From an uncultured Eubacteriales bacterium (GTDB taxonomy: Bacteria > Bacillota > Clostridia > Oscillospirales > Oscillospiraceae), in assembly GCA_900545405.1 (NCBI GenBank), contig UQYT01000028.1, positions 1-32,886 on the forward strand: a stretch of DNA of 32,886 bases, in the 5' to 3' direction. The translations under genes and the position numbers were made by a program. Below are positions 1 to 7,266 of the stretch, in pieces (the first letter of the stretch is position 1; each line of letters begins with the position of its first letter). The notes under the pieces are model-generated. The model did not search any database. It was not told the origin of the DNA and saw only the letters and a program-made list of their open reading frames with translations.

Positions 1-75
1 GGGGAACCCTCGCCGGGGGTTCCCCCTTTATTTATTATTGCGTTATTGCGCTTTGTACGCGTGCGCCGCAGACTG
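1..75 (+). repeat. 3' part of a multi-hairpin repeat element
   Basis: The window opens inside a copy of the element seen whole at 21895-22663. Visible are the strong hairpin (arms 1-9 and 17-26, GGGGGAACCC type, with the first G cut off by the window edge), a T-rich tail, and the TTGTACG(C)GTGCGCC block at about 53-68. The sequence then stops matching the other copies, so no inner palindrome module follows. The hairpin plus T-tract would work as a plus-strand intrinsic terminator for whatever lies upstream. The rest of the stretch to 131 shows no further feature. Confidence 0.7.
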
Positions 76-131
76 CATCCGTATAAAAATACCCTGGCAC
101 CTGCTGCATTGCGGGCGCCGGGGTGATACTT

Positions 132-464
132 TCAGCGGTCAAGGGAGCGCAGAAAAACGGAGAGCAGCTTCAGCGCGGTCTCCCGGTCACGGGGCGAGCA
201 GGCCTCGAGCCGCGCGAGCAGCTCTTCCTGCCTGACGTCGGCGGGCTCGTCGGCCTCGGTGAATATCTCGTCAGGCGTGACGTGCAGGGCGCGGCAGATG
301 CGCAGTATGGTGTCCATGCGCATGTTGACGGTGCCGCGCTCTATGTCCGCATAGGCCCTGTCGGAGAGCTCCGCCGCCTCTGCCACCTGCATCTGCGTGA
401 GTCCCATGCGCTTGCGGATGGCCAGCAGCTTGTTCCCCACCGCGCGGCTGTCAAAAATAAGCAT
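132..464 (-). CDS. XRE-family HTH transcriptional regulator
   Basis: This 110-aa protein has a Cro/C1-type helix-turn-helix at about residues 8-68 (GLTQMQVAEAAELSDRAYADIERG) and a short acidic and helical C-terminus. The start at 464 is set by a GGAGGG site at 471-476. It is divergent from a 62-aa gene at 588. Two inverted repeats in the 123-bp gap share the core AGGAA-N6-TTCCT, which suggests autoregulation and repression of the neighbour. XRE proteins of this size are typically repressors. The target assignment is inference from the layout, not from a known homologue. Confidence 0.9.
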   Translation of the reverse strand: MLIFDSRAVGNKLLAIRKRMGLTQMQVAEAAELSDRAYADIERGTVNMRMDTILRICRALHVTPDEIFTEADEPADVRQEELLARLEACSPRDRETALKLLSVFLRSLDR

Positions 465-487
465 TTTGCGCCCTCCAATGTCATGTT

Positions 488-509
488 TATAGGAATTGTA
501 CTTCCTATA
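488..509. promoter_or_regulatory. operator-like palindrome O1 (XRE side)
   Basis: A perfect 8-bp inverted repeat, TATAGGAA-N6-TTCCTATA, lies 24 bp upstream of the xre start codon. It shares its AGGAA-N6-TTCCT core and its spacing with the palindrome at 534-573. It is probably the site at which the XRE protein represses its own gene. Confidence 0.65.
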
Positions 510-513
510 GTTA

Positions 514-542
514 TTGACAAATAGGAGCTAATCAGTCATACT
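514..542 (+). promoter_or_regulatory. sigma-A-type promoter of the 62-aa gene
   Basis: A consensus -35 TTGACA (514-519) is followed by a 17-bp spacer and CATACT (537-542) as the -10. Transcription would start near 549. The -10 lies inside the left arm of the inverted repeat at 534-573, so a protein bound there would block RNA polymerase. Confidence 0.65.
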
Positions 543-573
543 TACAGGAAGAAAACTTCCTGTAAGTATGACT
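534..573. promoter_or_regulatory. operator-like palindrome O2, 17-bp perfect arms
   Basis: Arms 534-550 and 557-573 are perfectly complementary over 17 bp with a 6-bp centre (GAAAAC). The inner AGGAA/TTCCT core is the same as in O1 at 488-509. The predicted transcription start (about 549) falls inside the repeat, so it most likely acts as DNA rather than as an mRNA hairpin. Confidence 0.65.
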
Positions 574-587
574 TGGAGGGCGTTTGC

Positions 588-776
588 ATGGTCGATACGT
601 TTGAAAGAATGTACTTTTTGCTGTTCAACAGCATAACAGACGCATTGAGGGAACTAGAGAGCGGGAATAGCAAGCTGGCGATGGAAATGCTTACAGAAGC
701 GCAGCAAAGAGCAGAGGAGATGTATATACAAGGCGATGAAACGACATCCCCGCAGCAAAAGACAGGCGAAAGGTGA
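588..776 (+). CDS. small protein of unknown function (62 aa), XRE-paired
   Basis: The start at 588 (MVDTFERMYF) is chosen over an upstream in-frame ATG at 573 because GGAGGG at 575-580 is well placed for 588, and 573 lies in the operator. The product is helical and charged, with no signal peptide or membrane segment. Its middle (DALRELESGNSKLAMEMLTE) looks like an amphipathic helix pair. I do not recognise a named family. It is expressed from its own repressor-controlled promoter and ends inside the terminator stem at 761-793. A small effector or adaptor under XRE control is possible but unproven. Confidence 0.75.
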   Translation: MVDTFERMYFLLFNSITDALRELESGNSKLAMEMLTEAQQRAEEMYIQGDETTSPQQKTGER

Positions 777-800
777 AGAACCTTTCGCCTGTCTTATAAT
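761..800. terminator. bidirectional terminator
   Basis: A perfect 14-bp stem (761-774 with 780-793, loop GAAGA) lies between the convergent 62-aa gene and the EFR1 gene. Its left arm contains the last codons of the 62-aa gene. The downstream tract on the plus strand is weak (TTATAAT). Confidence 0.7.
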
Positions 801-806
801 ACGCGC

Positions 807-1583
807 TCAGATGAATATTTCGGGCTCCTTGCGCTCGGAGCAGGCTTTTTTCAGGCCGGCTTTGGCGGCGGCGAGCATTACGGGGTTCAGACTGCGGGCG
901 TAGTGCGGGCAGACGGTGACGCAGCGCATGCAGGTTATGCACTTGCTCTTGTCCGTCTTGGTCGGGTCCGAGGCGGGGATGGCGCCCACGGGACACTCGG
1001 CGGCGCATTTGCCGCACTTGCCGCACTTTATCCGGCTCGCGGTCGGGTGCATCGGCACGCCGTCATACTTGCGGAACTCGCGGTTGCCGGGGACTATCGC
1101 CGTCGGCAGACTGTCGGCCGAGGCGACAAAGTCCAGCCGCTCGCGGATGCGGCGCGCGAACTCGTCCATCTTGAGGTAGTCCGCCGCGTCAGGGCGGCCC
1201 TCGCCGAACTCCGGCACGATGGAGTGGCGCGCGATGAAGGCCCCGGCGGCCATGACCTTGAAGCCCCGGTCCTCCGCCATGCCGCGCAGCTCCAGCAGCG
1301 CGTCCTCGTAGGCGCGGTTGCCGTACACCGCAACGATGGCCGCGGGCGTATTCTGCGCGCTGACGTGACTGAGCCGCTCCGCCACAGGCGAGGGAACACG
1401 TCCGCCGAACACCGGCACCGCAATTACCACAAAGTCCTCCGCGCCGAAATCCGTATCCTGCGCCTTTACCGTGACATCCAGAAACTCGGAGCGCTCACAC
1501 ACCGCAGAGGCGATGTGCTCTGCTATCTTCTTGGTCCCGCCGGTGGGCGAGAAAGTGAGCGAATATGCTTTTTTTATGTCCAT
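807..1583 (-). CDS. EFR1-type flavodoxin-ferredoxin fusion
   Basis: The 258-aa protein has an N-terminal flavodoxin fold, with the FMN phosphate loop TFSPTGGTKKIA at about residues 10-21. The C-terminus is a bacterial 2[4Fe-4S] ferredoxin with two CxxCxxCxxxCP motifs, C187/C190/C193/C197 and C215/C218/C221/C225. Such fusions (EFR1 family) carry electrons in anaerobes, but the redox partner is usually unknown. The start at 1583 has AGGAGG seven bases upstream. It is divergent from the lipoprotein-dlt genes and its promoter appears to share the -35 hexamer with theirs. Confidence 0.9.
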   Translation of the reverse strand: MDIKKAYSLTFSPTGGTKKIAEHIASAVCERSEFLDVTVKAQDTDFGAEDFVVIAVPVFGGRVPSPVAERLSHVSAQNTPAAIVAVYGNRAYEDALLELRGMAEDRGFKVMAAGAFIARHSIVPEFGEGRPDAADYLKMDEFARRIRERLDFVASADSLPTAIVPGNREFRKYDGVPMHPTASRIKCGKCGKCAAECPVGAIPASDPTKTDKSKCITCMRCVTVCPHYARSLNPVMLAAAKAGLKKACSERKEPEIFI

Positions 1584-1604
1584 GCCCAGGCCTCCTTTTC
1601 TCCG

Positions 1605-1633
1605 ATTTTACAACAGCTGCGGCGGCATTGCAA
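1605..1633 (-). promoter_or_regulatory. promoter of the EFR1 gene
   Basis: On the minus strand, -35 TTGCAA (1633-1628), a 17-bp spacer and -10 TAAAAT (1610-1605). The hexamer TTGCAA is its own reverse complement and is also the -35 of the divergent promoter. Confidence 0.6.
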
Positions 1634-1656
1634 TAGCGCAAGTTCTGTGGTAAAAT
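1628..1656 (+). promoter_or_regulatory. promoter of the lipoprotein-dltA unit
   Basis: -35 TTGCAA (1628-1633), 17-bp spacer, -10 TAAAAT (1651-1656), giving a start near 1663 and a leader of roughly 48 nt. The same six bases serve as -35 for the minus-strand EFR1 promoter. Confidence 0.6.
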
Positions 1657-1710
1657 TCCTTAGTTATTACCCGCAAACCTGAAACGAAACGCTCAGAACG
1701 GAGGCAAGCC

Positions 1711-4700
1711 TTGAAAAAGACCCTTTCACTCGTCATATGCTGCGCGCTGCTGCTAGGGATGCTGTCCGGCTGCGGAGAGATAGATATCCCCTTCATAGGC
1801 GGCGGGAGCGACCACGTCAAGCAAAACGAGCTGCCCGCAGCCGAGATATCGCTCAACTCCCTTAACGCGGACGAAAACGACCTGCACGCCGCCGTGCTCT
1901 ATGACGGCAGCGCGAGTACCGGATACTGGGAGGACACCTACTCCCGCCTCTGCCAGCCTTTGCTGCTCGGCTTCGAGTGCGACGCCGTGGACATCTCCGG
2001 CGACTATTCCCTCGAGGGCTACGACATACTCTACCCGGACGAGAGCATCATGTCCGCCGCCAACGCAGAGACGCTGCGCGACGAGATAACCGCCTTTGCC
2101 GAAAACGGCGGCGGCGTGTTCCTCACCAACAACTTCTACGACTTCTTCGACAAGGACTTCATCGGCGCCAAGAGCTTCCACGAGCTCGAGGACTATCCCT
2201 ACAACATGGAGTACCCTGAGGTCAGCGACGACCTGCAGGAGCTGCAGGACATCACCCGCGACTTCTACAAGCTCTACGAGGCGTACACGGACTTTCCGGA
2301 GCTCGAGGGCCTCAAGCGCGGGGTGGGGCTCAAGCCCTCCACCGCCGTGGCGCTCTGCACGCGCGTGGGCCTCGCCATATCCACGGTGAACATGTACGGC
2401 GAGGGCTATGTCTTTTTCGCCTCGGGCCTCCTGCCCAACCCCTACTGCATCAGCGGCACCATGCTCGAAAAGCGCAACGACGGACAGCGCTACCTCTCCG
2501 ACACGGCAATGAGCTCGGCACGCCTCCTCGAGAAAGCCTTCGCCTCCTTCTATCTCAAGCGCACGGTGGGCTATTCCATCTCGCGCGTTTACGGCTCCTT
2601 CGGCAGCCCGGCCATGACCTGGGAGCTGCACTTTGAGGAGCTCGGCGGCTTTGCGGACGGCTCCGGCGTAGCCTTTGCGGAACTCTGCAAGGAGTATTCG
2701 CAGATCCCGTCCTACACCCTGGTGCGCAACAGCTACACCTGGTTCGCCCGGGCCGAGACGGTGTCCACGCTGCTCGGCCAGAGCGCGGACGAGCTCTCCT
2801 TCTCCATGGACTACTACGAAAACGCCTACTCCTCCGGCGCGCACGTCGCCGCCGGGAACGAGTGGCTCACCATAGTCACGATGGACGACGGCGGCAGCTA
2901 TTTTGCCGACTACCCGGAGTACGACCTGCGCGCCTACCCGGCAGTGTACGACCTCGACGGGGACGGCAAGCTCGACCTCATATGCGGCTCCTCCGACGGG
3001 CGGCTCTACTTCTACAAGGGCAAGGGCTACAATTCCCGCATGATAACAGAGGAGGCCGAGGCACTGACCGACGCAGAGGGCAGGCAGCTCTCCGTCTCGA
3101 GCTATTCCGCGCCCGTAATCTGCGACTACGACGGCGACGGCGAACCCGACATCATCTGCGGCGCGGGCGACGGCAAGGTATATCTCTTCCGCGGCCTGGG
3201 CGACCTCAAATTCGAGCCCGTGGGCGCGCTGGTGAACACCGGCCTCTCCGGGCAGGTCATGCCCGACTACGGCGACCTGAACGGCGACGGCTACGGCGAC
3301 CTCGTCTGCGGCTCCAACGAGGGAAAACTGCTGGTGCTCTACGGCAACGAGGGCGGGCTCAACTCCACGGAGTTCGTGGAGATAAGCGTCTTCGGCGTGG
3401 AAGGCGACTGGATAGCCCCGCAGATCTACGATCTCAACGGCGACGGCCTCAACGACCTGCTGCTCGGCACCTTCGACGGCTATATCGCAAAGCTGCTCAA
3501 CGCCGGGCGCGGCAGCTTCGCCTCTGCGGGCTTCATCGAGCTCAACGAGATGAACTACAAGGGCAACTACAAGGCCAAGTTCGGCAACAACTGCGTGCCC
3601 GTCATCGCCGACATAAACGGCGACGGCATGGACGACCTCATCTGCGGCAGCCTCGAATACGGCATGAGCTACCCCATCGACAGCGAGTACTTCCCCTACA
3701 AGACCGAGCTGATGGACCAGATAAAGTACTTCGTGGACAACGGCATCTACGTCGGCGCCCACTTCTACACCACGGCATACTCCTCGGCCGAGCGCGAGGA
3801 GTATGAGCTCAAGCAGCACCTCGAGTCGCTCAAGCTCTACGGCGTGGTCTCCCACAAGATTGGCGCGAACCAGCACACCTGGTACACCAGCAGCCTGAGC
3901 CAGACGCAGACCTTCCTCTCGCTCTGGAAGGCGGGCATCCTCTGGAATACGGGCTACGCCGCCCCCGGCGACCTGGACCCCTATCCGCAGGCCAGCGCGC
4001 GCAACGTAATAAGCCTGCCCTTCTTCCTCACGCAGGACGGCGACTGGACGATACTGCTGCAAAACTGCTGCACGCTGCTCTACGGCTATGACGAGTGGCC
4101 CGACATCTCCGCTAGATACGACATGCCCATGTGCGTCTACTACCACTGCGACTTCACCGCCCAGGACGACACCGAGGCCAGAGAGAGCATAGAGAAGGTC
4201 CAGGCCTTCCGCGAGCAGTACGGCTACAACTTCGTCATGGAGAACCAGCTGGCCTCCGCCTGCGCCGCGGCGATCAACCTGACGGTGGACATCGTGGGCA
4301 ACAGCGAGGAGATTTTCGACGTCGAACTCGTGGGCGCGGGACAGTCGAACCTCTTCCCGCTCTACTCGGGCAACTACCAGATCTCCACAGGCGTGCGCAT
4401 CAGCTTCGGCGAGGCCATGCAGGAGCGCGTCATCCGTACCGACGCCGACGTCTGGTACTGGGACGGCAGCGACCTCTACGTCGGCCTGAACCGGCCTATA
4501 CGAGTCTATGAGGCCGCCGAGGGCTCCGCAGCGGAGCAGTCCGACCACATCGAGCGGATAAATTTGCCCGCCACCATCTCGCTCCACCAGGGCGGGGCTT
4601 CCGTCACCTTCCTCGACGGCGGCTACATGGAGGTGGAGACGGCCACCCCGGCTACGACGCAGTCCGCCGGCTGGACGGCGACGCAGCTTGAAGACGGCGG

Positions 4701-4758
4701 CACGCTCTTTTCGAAATACGGCGCGGCAAGCGCGCTCATCATAAGCTACGGAGAGTGA
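1711..4758 (+). CDS. large FG-GAP/VCBS-repeat lipoprotein with deacetylase-like C-terminus
   Basis: 1015 aa, starting at TTG 1711 behind GGAGG (1699-1703). Residues 1-21 form a lipoprotein signal ending in the lipobox LSGC (C21). About 50-270 resemble a glutamine-amidotransferase-like or trimerisation-type alpha/beta domain. Five calcium-binding loops of the DxDGDGxxD type lie near residues 415, 472, 522, 574 and 634, typical of FG-GAP/VCBS propeller repeats. About 650-850 (HFYTTAYS, IGANQHTW, YYHCDF) looks like a polysaccharide-deacetylase-like barrel, followed by a beta-rich end. It lies four bases before dltA, so it probably works outside the membrane with D-alanylation, for example on or near the modified polymer. 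The barrel assignment is tentative and the exact role is not known. Confidence 0.8.
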   Translation: MKKTLSLVICCALLLGMLSGCGEIDIPFIGGGSDHVKQNELPAAEISLNSLNADENDLHAAVLYDGSASTGYWEDTYSRLCQPLLLGFECDAVDISGDYSLEGYDILYPDESIMSAANAETLRDEITAFAENGGGVFLTNNFYDFFDKDFIGAKSFHELEDYPYNMEYPEVSDDLQELQDITRDFYKLYEAYTDFPELEGLKRGVGLKPSTAVALCTRVGLAISTVNMYGEGYVFFASGLLPNPYCISGTMLEKRNDGQRYLSDTAMSSARLLEKAFASFYLKRTVGYSISRVYGSFGSPAMTWELHFEELGGFADGSGVAFAELCKEYSQIPSYTLVRNSYTWFARAETVSTLLGQSADELSFSMDYYENAYSSGAHVAAGNEWLTIVTMDDGGSYFADYPEYDLRAYPAVYDLDGDGKLDLICGSSDGRLYFYKGKGYNSRMITEEAEALTDAEGRQLSVSSYSAPVICDYDGDGEPDIICGAGDGKVYLFRGLGDLKFEPVGALVNTGLSGQVMPDYGDLNGDGYGDLVCGSNEGKLLVLYGNEGGLNSTEFVEISVFGVEGDWIAPQIYDLNGDGLNDLLLGTFDGYIAKLLNAGRGSFASAGFIELNEMNYKGNYKAKFGNNCVPVIADINGDGMDDLICGSLEYGMSYPIDSEYFPYKTELMDQIKYFVDNGIYVGAHFYTTAYSSAEREEYELKQHLESLKLYGVVSHKIGANQHTWYTSSLSQTQTFLSLWKAGILWNTGYAAPGDLDPYPQASARNVISLPFFLTQDGDWTILLQNCCTLLYGYDEWPDISARYDMPMCVYYHCDFTAQDDTEARESIEKVQAFREQYGYNFVMENQLASACAAAINLTVDIVGNSEEIFDVELVGAGQSNLFPLYSGNYQISTGVRISFGEAMQERVIRTDADVWYWDGSDLYVGLNRPIRVYEAAEGSAAEQSDHIERINLPATISLHQGGASVTFLDGGYMEVETATPATTQSAGWTATQLEDGGTLFSKYGAASALIISYGE

Positions 4759-4762
4759 GAGC

Positions 4763-6274
4763 ATGAATTCAGTAATATGTCTGCTGGAGCGGGCCGCGGC
4801 GCTCTGGGGCGGCCGCACCGCCGTCTCGGACGAGCATGAGAGCCTCAGCTATGCCGAGCTGAGAGAGCGCTCCCGCCGCGCGGCAAGCGCCATCATGGCC
4901 GCGAGCTCCGGCAGCGCGCCGGTCATGGTCTGGCTGCCCAAGAGCGCGGCGATGCTCACGGGCTTCAACGCCGCCATGTACGCCGGGCGGCCCTACGTGC
5001 CCACGGACGCGGCCGCGCCCGTGGAGCGCCTGCGCAAGATAATGGCGAACCTGCACCCCTCAGCCGTCGTCACGAACGCGGAGCTCGCGGCAAAGCTCGA
5101 GGGCGTGGACACCGGCGGCGCGCCGGTGCTGCTCATAGACGAGCTCATGGTTCACGCGGAGGACGCCGCCGCAGTGGACGCGGCCGTCGCCGCCGTCACG
5201 GACTCGGAGCCGGTGTATGTCATGTACACCTCCGGCTCGACGGGCGAGCCCAAGGGCGTCACCATCCCGCACCGGGGCGTCATGCTCTTCGCCCGCTGGG
5301 CGGAGGAGACCTTCGGCTGGACGCCGGAGACGGTCATCGCGAACCAGGCCCCGCTCTACTTCGACGTCTCGGTCATGGACGTCTACGGCGCTATGCGCTG
5401 CGGCGGGCACCTTATCCTCACGCCGGAAGTGCTCTTCCGCTTCCCGGTGAAGCTGCCGGAGTTTCTGAGTGAAAACGGCGTCACCAGCATCTACTGGGTG
5501 CCGACCGTGATGATAAACATCGCCAATTCCGGCGTGCTGGAGACCGTGGAGCTGCCGAAGCTGCGGAGCATCGCCTTCGCGGGCGAGGTCATGCCGAACC
5601 TGCAACTGAACATCTGGCGCCGGGCGCTCCCCGGGCGCATATTTGCGAACCTCTACGGCCCCACGGAGACGGACGTCTGCACGGCCTACGTCGTGGACCG
5701 GGAGTTTTCGGACACGGACCCGCTGCCCATAGGCCGCCCGCTGCCGAACATGAAGGTCATGCTGCTGGGCGAGGACGGGCACAGGGTAAGGTACGGCGAG
5801 ACGGGCGAGATCTGCGTTTCGGGCTCGGGCGTGAACATAGGCTACTGGAACCAGCCGGAGCTCACGGCGCGCGCCTTCGTCACGGACCCGGACAACGGCG
5901 CCTGGCAGGAGCGGTTTTACCGGACGGGCGACCTCGGCTGGTACAACGAGCGGTGCGAGCTGATGTTCGCCGGCCGCCGCGACGGGCAGATAAAGCTCCG
6001 CGGCAACCGCATAGAGCTCGGCGAGATCGAAAACGCCGCCCGCATGGTGGAGGGCACGGAGAACGTCTGCGCGCTCTACGACGCCGCCAAGCAGGAGATT
6101 GTGCTCTTTGTTGAGACGCAGGGCACGCTGCCCATGCGGCAGTATAACCGCGAGCTGAAGAAGTATATCCCTTCGTATATGCTGCCCCACCGCATGGTGA
6201 CGATGGAGAAGCTCCCGCATAACGCAAATGATAAGATAGACCGCGTCGCGCTCAAAAAGCTGCTGGCGGAGTGA
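4763..6274 (+). CDS. dltA: D-alanine--carrier protein ligase DltA
   Basis: 503 aa, the normal DltA length. It is an ANL-superfamily adenylation enzyme that activates D-alanine with ATP and loads it on DltC. Visible motifs are the P-loop YTSGSTGEPKG (about 154-164), YGPTETDVC (about 299), the hinge region GNRIELGEIE (about 414) and the catalytic lysine K491 in NDKIDR. ATG 4763 has a GGAGAG site within the end of the lipoprotein gene, from which it is separated by four bases. A 737-bp stretch with a repeat element and terminator separates it from dltC, which is unusual. D-alanine specificity is inferred from the neighbouring DltB/C/D/X set. Confidence 0.88.
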   Translation: MNSVICLLERAAALWGGRTAVSDEHESLSYAELRERSRRAASAIMAASSGSAPVMVWLPKSAAMLTGFNAAMYAGRPYVPTDAAAPVERLRKIMANLHPSAVVTNAELAAKLEGVDTGGAPVLLIDELMVHAEDAAAVDAAVAAVTDSEPVYVMYTSGSTGEPKGVTIPHRGVMLFARWAEETFGWTPETVIANQAPLYFDVSVMDVYGAMRCGGHLILTPEVLFRFPVKLPEFLSENGVTSIYWVPTVMINIANSGVLETVELPKLRSIAFAGEVMPNLQLNIWRRALPGRIFANLYGPTETDVCTAYVVDREFSDTDPLPIGRPLPNMKVMLLGEDGHRVRYGETGEICVSGSGVNIGYWNQPELTARAFVTDPDNGAWQERFYRTGDLGWYNERCELMFAGRRDGQIKLRGNRIELGEIENAARMVEGTENVCALYDAAKQEIVLFVETQGTLPMRQYNRELKKYIPSYMLPHRMVTMEKLPHNANDKIDRVALKKLLAE

Positions 6275-6280
6275 CCCGCT

Positions 6281-6848
6281 GCGCGCTTAAGCGCGCGTAT
6301 GAAAGTTTCGCCCGCCTTTTCAAAGGCGGCAGGGTCCAGGGACAGAGTCCCTGGCCGCGCTCCGCAGAGCGCGGAATTCTCTTTTTGCTCTCATAAGATC
6401 AGGAAGGGGGTTCAAGGGGGAAACCCTATCAAGGGGTTTCCCCCTTTTATTTATTCTTGCGCTTGTACGTGTGCGCCGATACGTTGGGTGGGGGTCGTTG
6501 ACCTGTCCTGCGATTCAACCCCATTTCTTTTGTCTTGCCCAAAGAAACGGTGTCGAGCCGCCAAAGAAAGGCGCTTTGAAGCCTCCACATCACCCCGGTG
6601 GGCCCGCCCGCCTCTCCCATTTGGGCGTAAGCCCCAACGGGACAAATTGGTGCGTCAAGTTGATTTGTACACGTTGGGTTGACCGGGCGCTCAAGTCAGC
6701 TTGACGCAGTCGGCGGTGATGTTGGGGCTTTGTGTTAGTGGGAGAGGCGGGCGGGACCGAACTGCTGCCGTGGCGGCACCCAAAAGCGCTTTTCTTTGGG
6801 GCTCCACTCCCGTTTCTTTGCGCGCGAGCAAAGAAATGGGGTGGAATT
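6281..6848 (+). repeat. compound multi-hairpin repeat element, copy A (inside dlt)
   Basis: This non-coding block starts seven bases after dltA. Read on the plus strand: H0 (6281-6296, self-complementary), H1 (6312-6329), H2 (6336-6354), H3 (6355-6374), H4 (6416-6444, terminator-like), the TTGTACGTGTGCGCC block (about 6464-6478), an alpha module (about 6517-6585) and an inverted beta module (about 6790-6847) around a long imperfect palindrome. The segment 6683-6847 matches 22125-22281 of copy B in inverted orientation, and 6281-6585 matches 22663-22372. The outer arm beyond beta, present in B, is missing here. Open frames across it are not coding. Confidence 0.85.
6414..6453 (+). terminator. 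intrinsic terminator H4 within dlt, between dltA and dltC
   Basis: GGGGGAAACCC (6416-6426) pairs perfectly with GGGTTTCCCCC (6434-6444), with a 7-nt loop and the tail TTTTATTTATT. It is a strong plus-strand terminator that should end most dltA transcripts. Confidence 0.75.
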
Positions 6849-6969
6849 GAGGACAAACCCGGTCTAGTGCCAAATCTAACGGGGCGCGTGGACGCCTGAC
6901 TTGGGGAGGGGGCGGGTGCGTATCGGGGGCTGGGCGCGCAACTTTTCTCTCGCACTGGCGTCTCAAGTG
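6848..6969. other. non-coding flank between repeat copy A and the dltC promoter
   Basis: This stretch does not match the outer arm of copy B. I see no gene and no strong hairpin, only G-rich runs (about 6901-6930). It may be the remains of the original dltA-dltC spacer or a decayed element arm. Confidence 0.4.
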
Positions 6970-6978
6970 TGATATAAT
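6970..6978 (+). promoter_or_regulatory. extended -10 promoter for dltCBDX
   Basis: TG-A-TATAAT (6970-6978) is a perfect extended -10, with no good -35 at 17 bp (TCGCAC). Transcription would start near 6985, giving a leader of about 27 nt before the dltC start. It lies just downstream of the repeat and could restart transcription after the terminator at 6414-6453. Confidence 0.6.
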
Positions 6979-7011
6979 GCCTTGAAATACCTTTTCGCGG
7001 AGGAATACGTG

Positions 7012-7263
7012 ATGGATGAGATAATTGCCAAGCTTGATGAATACATTCGCGAGCGCTGCGAGGTGGGCGACGACCCCGAGTACGGCCTCGACGTCAACCT
7101 CTTTGACACCGGCTTCCTGGACTCCATGGGCGCCGTCGACGTCATCATGTTTGCCGAGGAGGCCTTCGGCGTTGAAATAAGCCAGCGCGACGTCACGCTC
7201 TACCCCATGAACACCGTCAACGAGATCGCCGAGGTCGTCGGCATGAAAAAGGGGCTTTGCTGA
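7012..7263 (+). CDS. dltC: D-alanyl carrier protein DltC
   Basis: An 83-aa acyl-carrier protein. The phosphopantetheine attachment serine is S38 in GFLDSMGAVD, followed by the usual helix (VIMFAEEAFGVEIS). DltC carries activated D-alanine as a thioester from DltA to DltB. ATG 7012 is chosen because GGAGGA at 6999-7004 is seven bases upstream; longer starts (TTG 6982, GTG 7009) are less well placed. It is three bases from dltB. Here dltC precedes dltB, whereas dltB-dltC is the usual order. Confidence 0.9.
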   Translation: MDEIIAKLDEYIRERCEVGDDPEYGLDVNLFDTGFLDSMGAVDVIMFAEEAFGVEISQRDVTLYPMNTVNEIAEVVGMKKGLC

Positions 7264-7266
7264 CTT

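Noticed and set aside
1753..4818. 1021-aa open frame on the minus strand opposite the lipoprotein gene
   Set aside because: It is a by-product of high GC and codon bias. The composition is odd (Val/Ala/Gly/His-rich without domains), while the plus strand has a signal peptide, calcium loops and a ribosome site.
6281..6848. Copy A as an insertion sequence or group II intron
   Set aside because: There is no transposase or reverse transcriptase frame, and the hairpin order does not match an intron.
6299..6966. Several open frames across repeat copy A (77-127 aa, both strands)
   Set aside because: They follow hairpin repeats, carry no domain and recur only because the repeat recurs.
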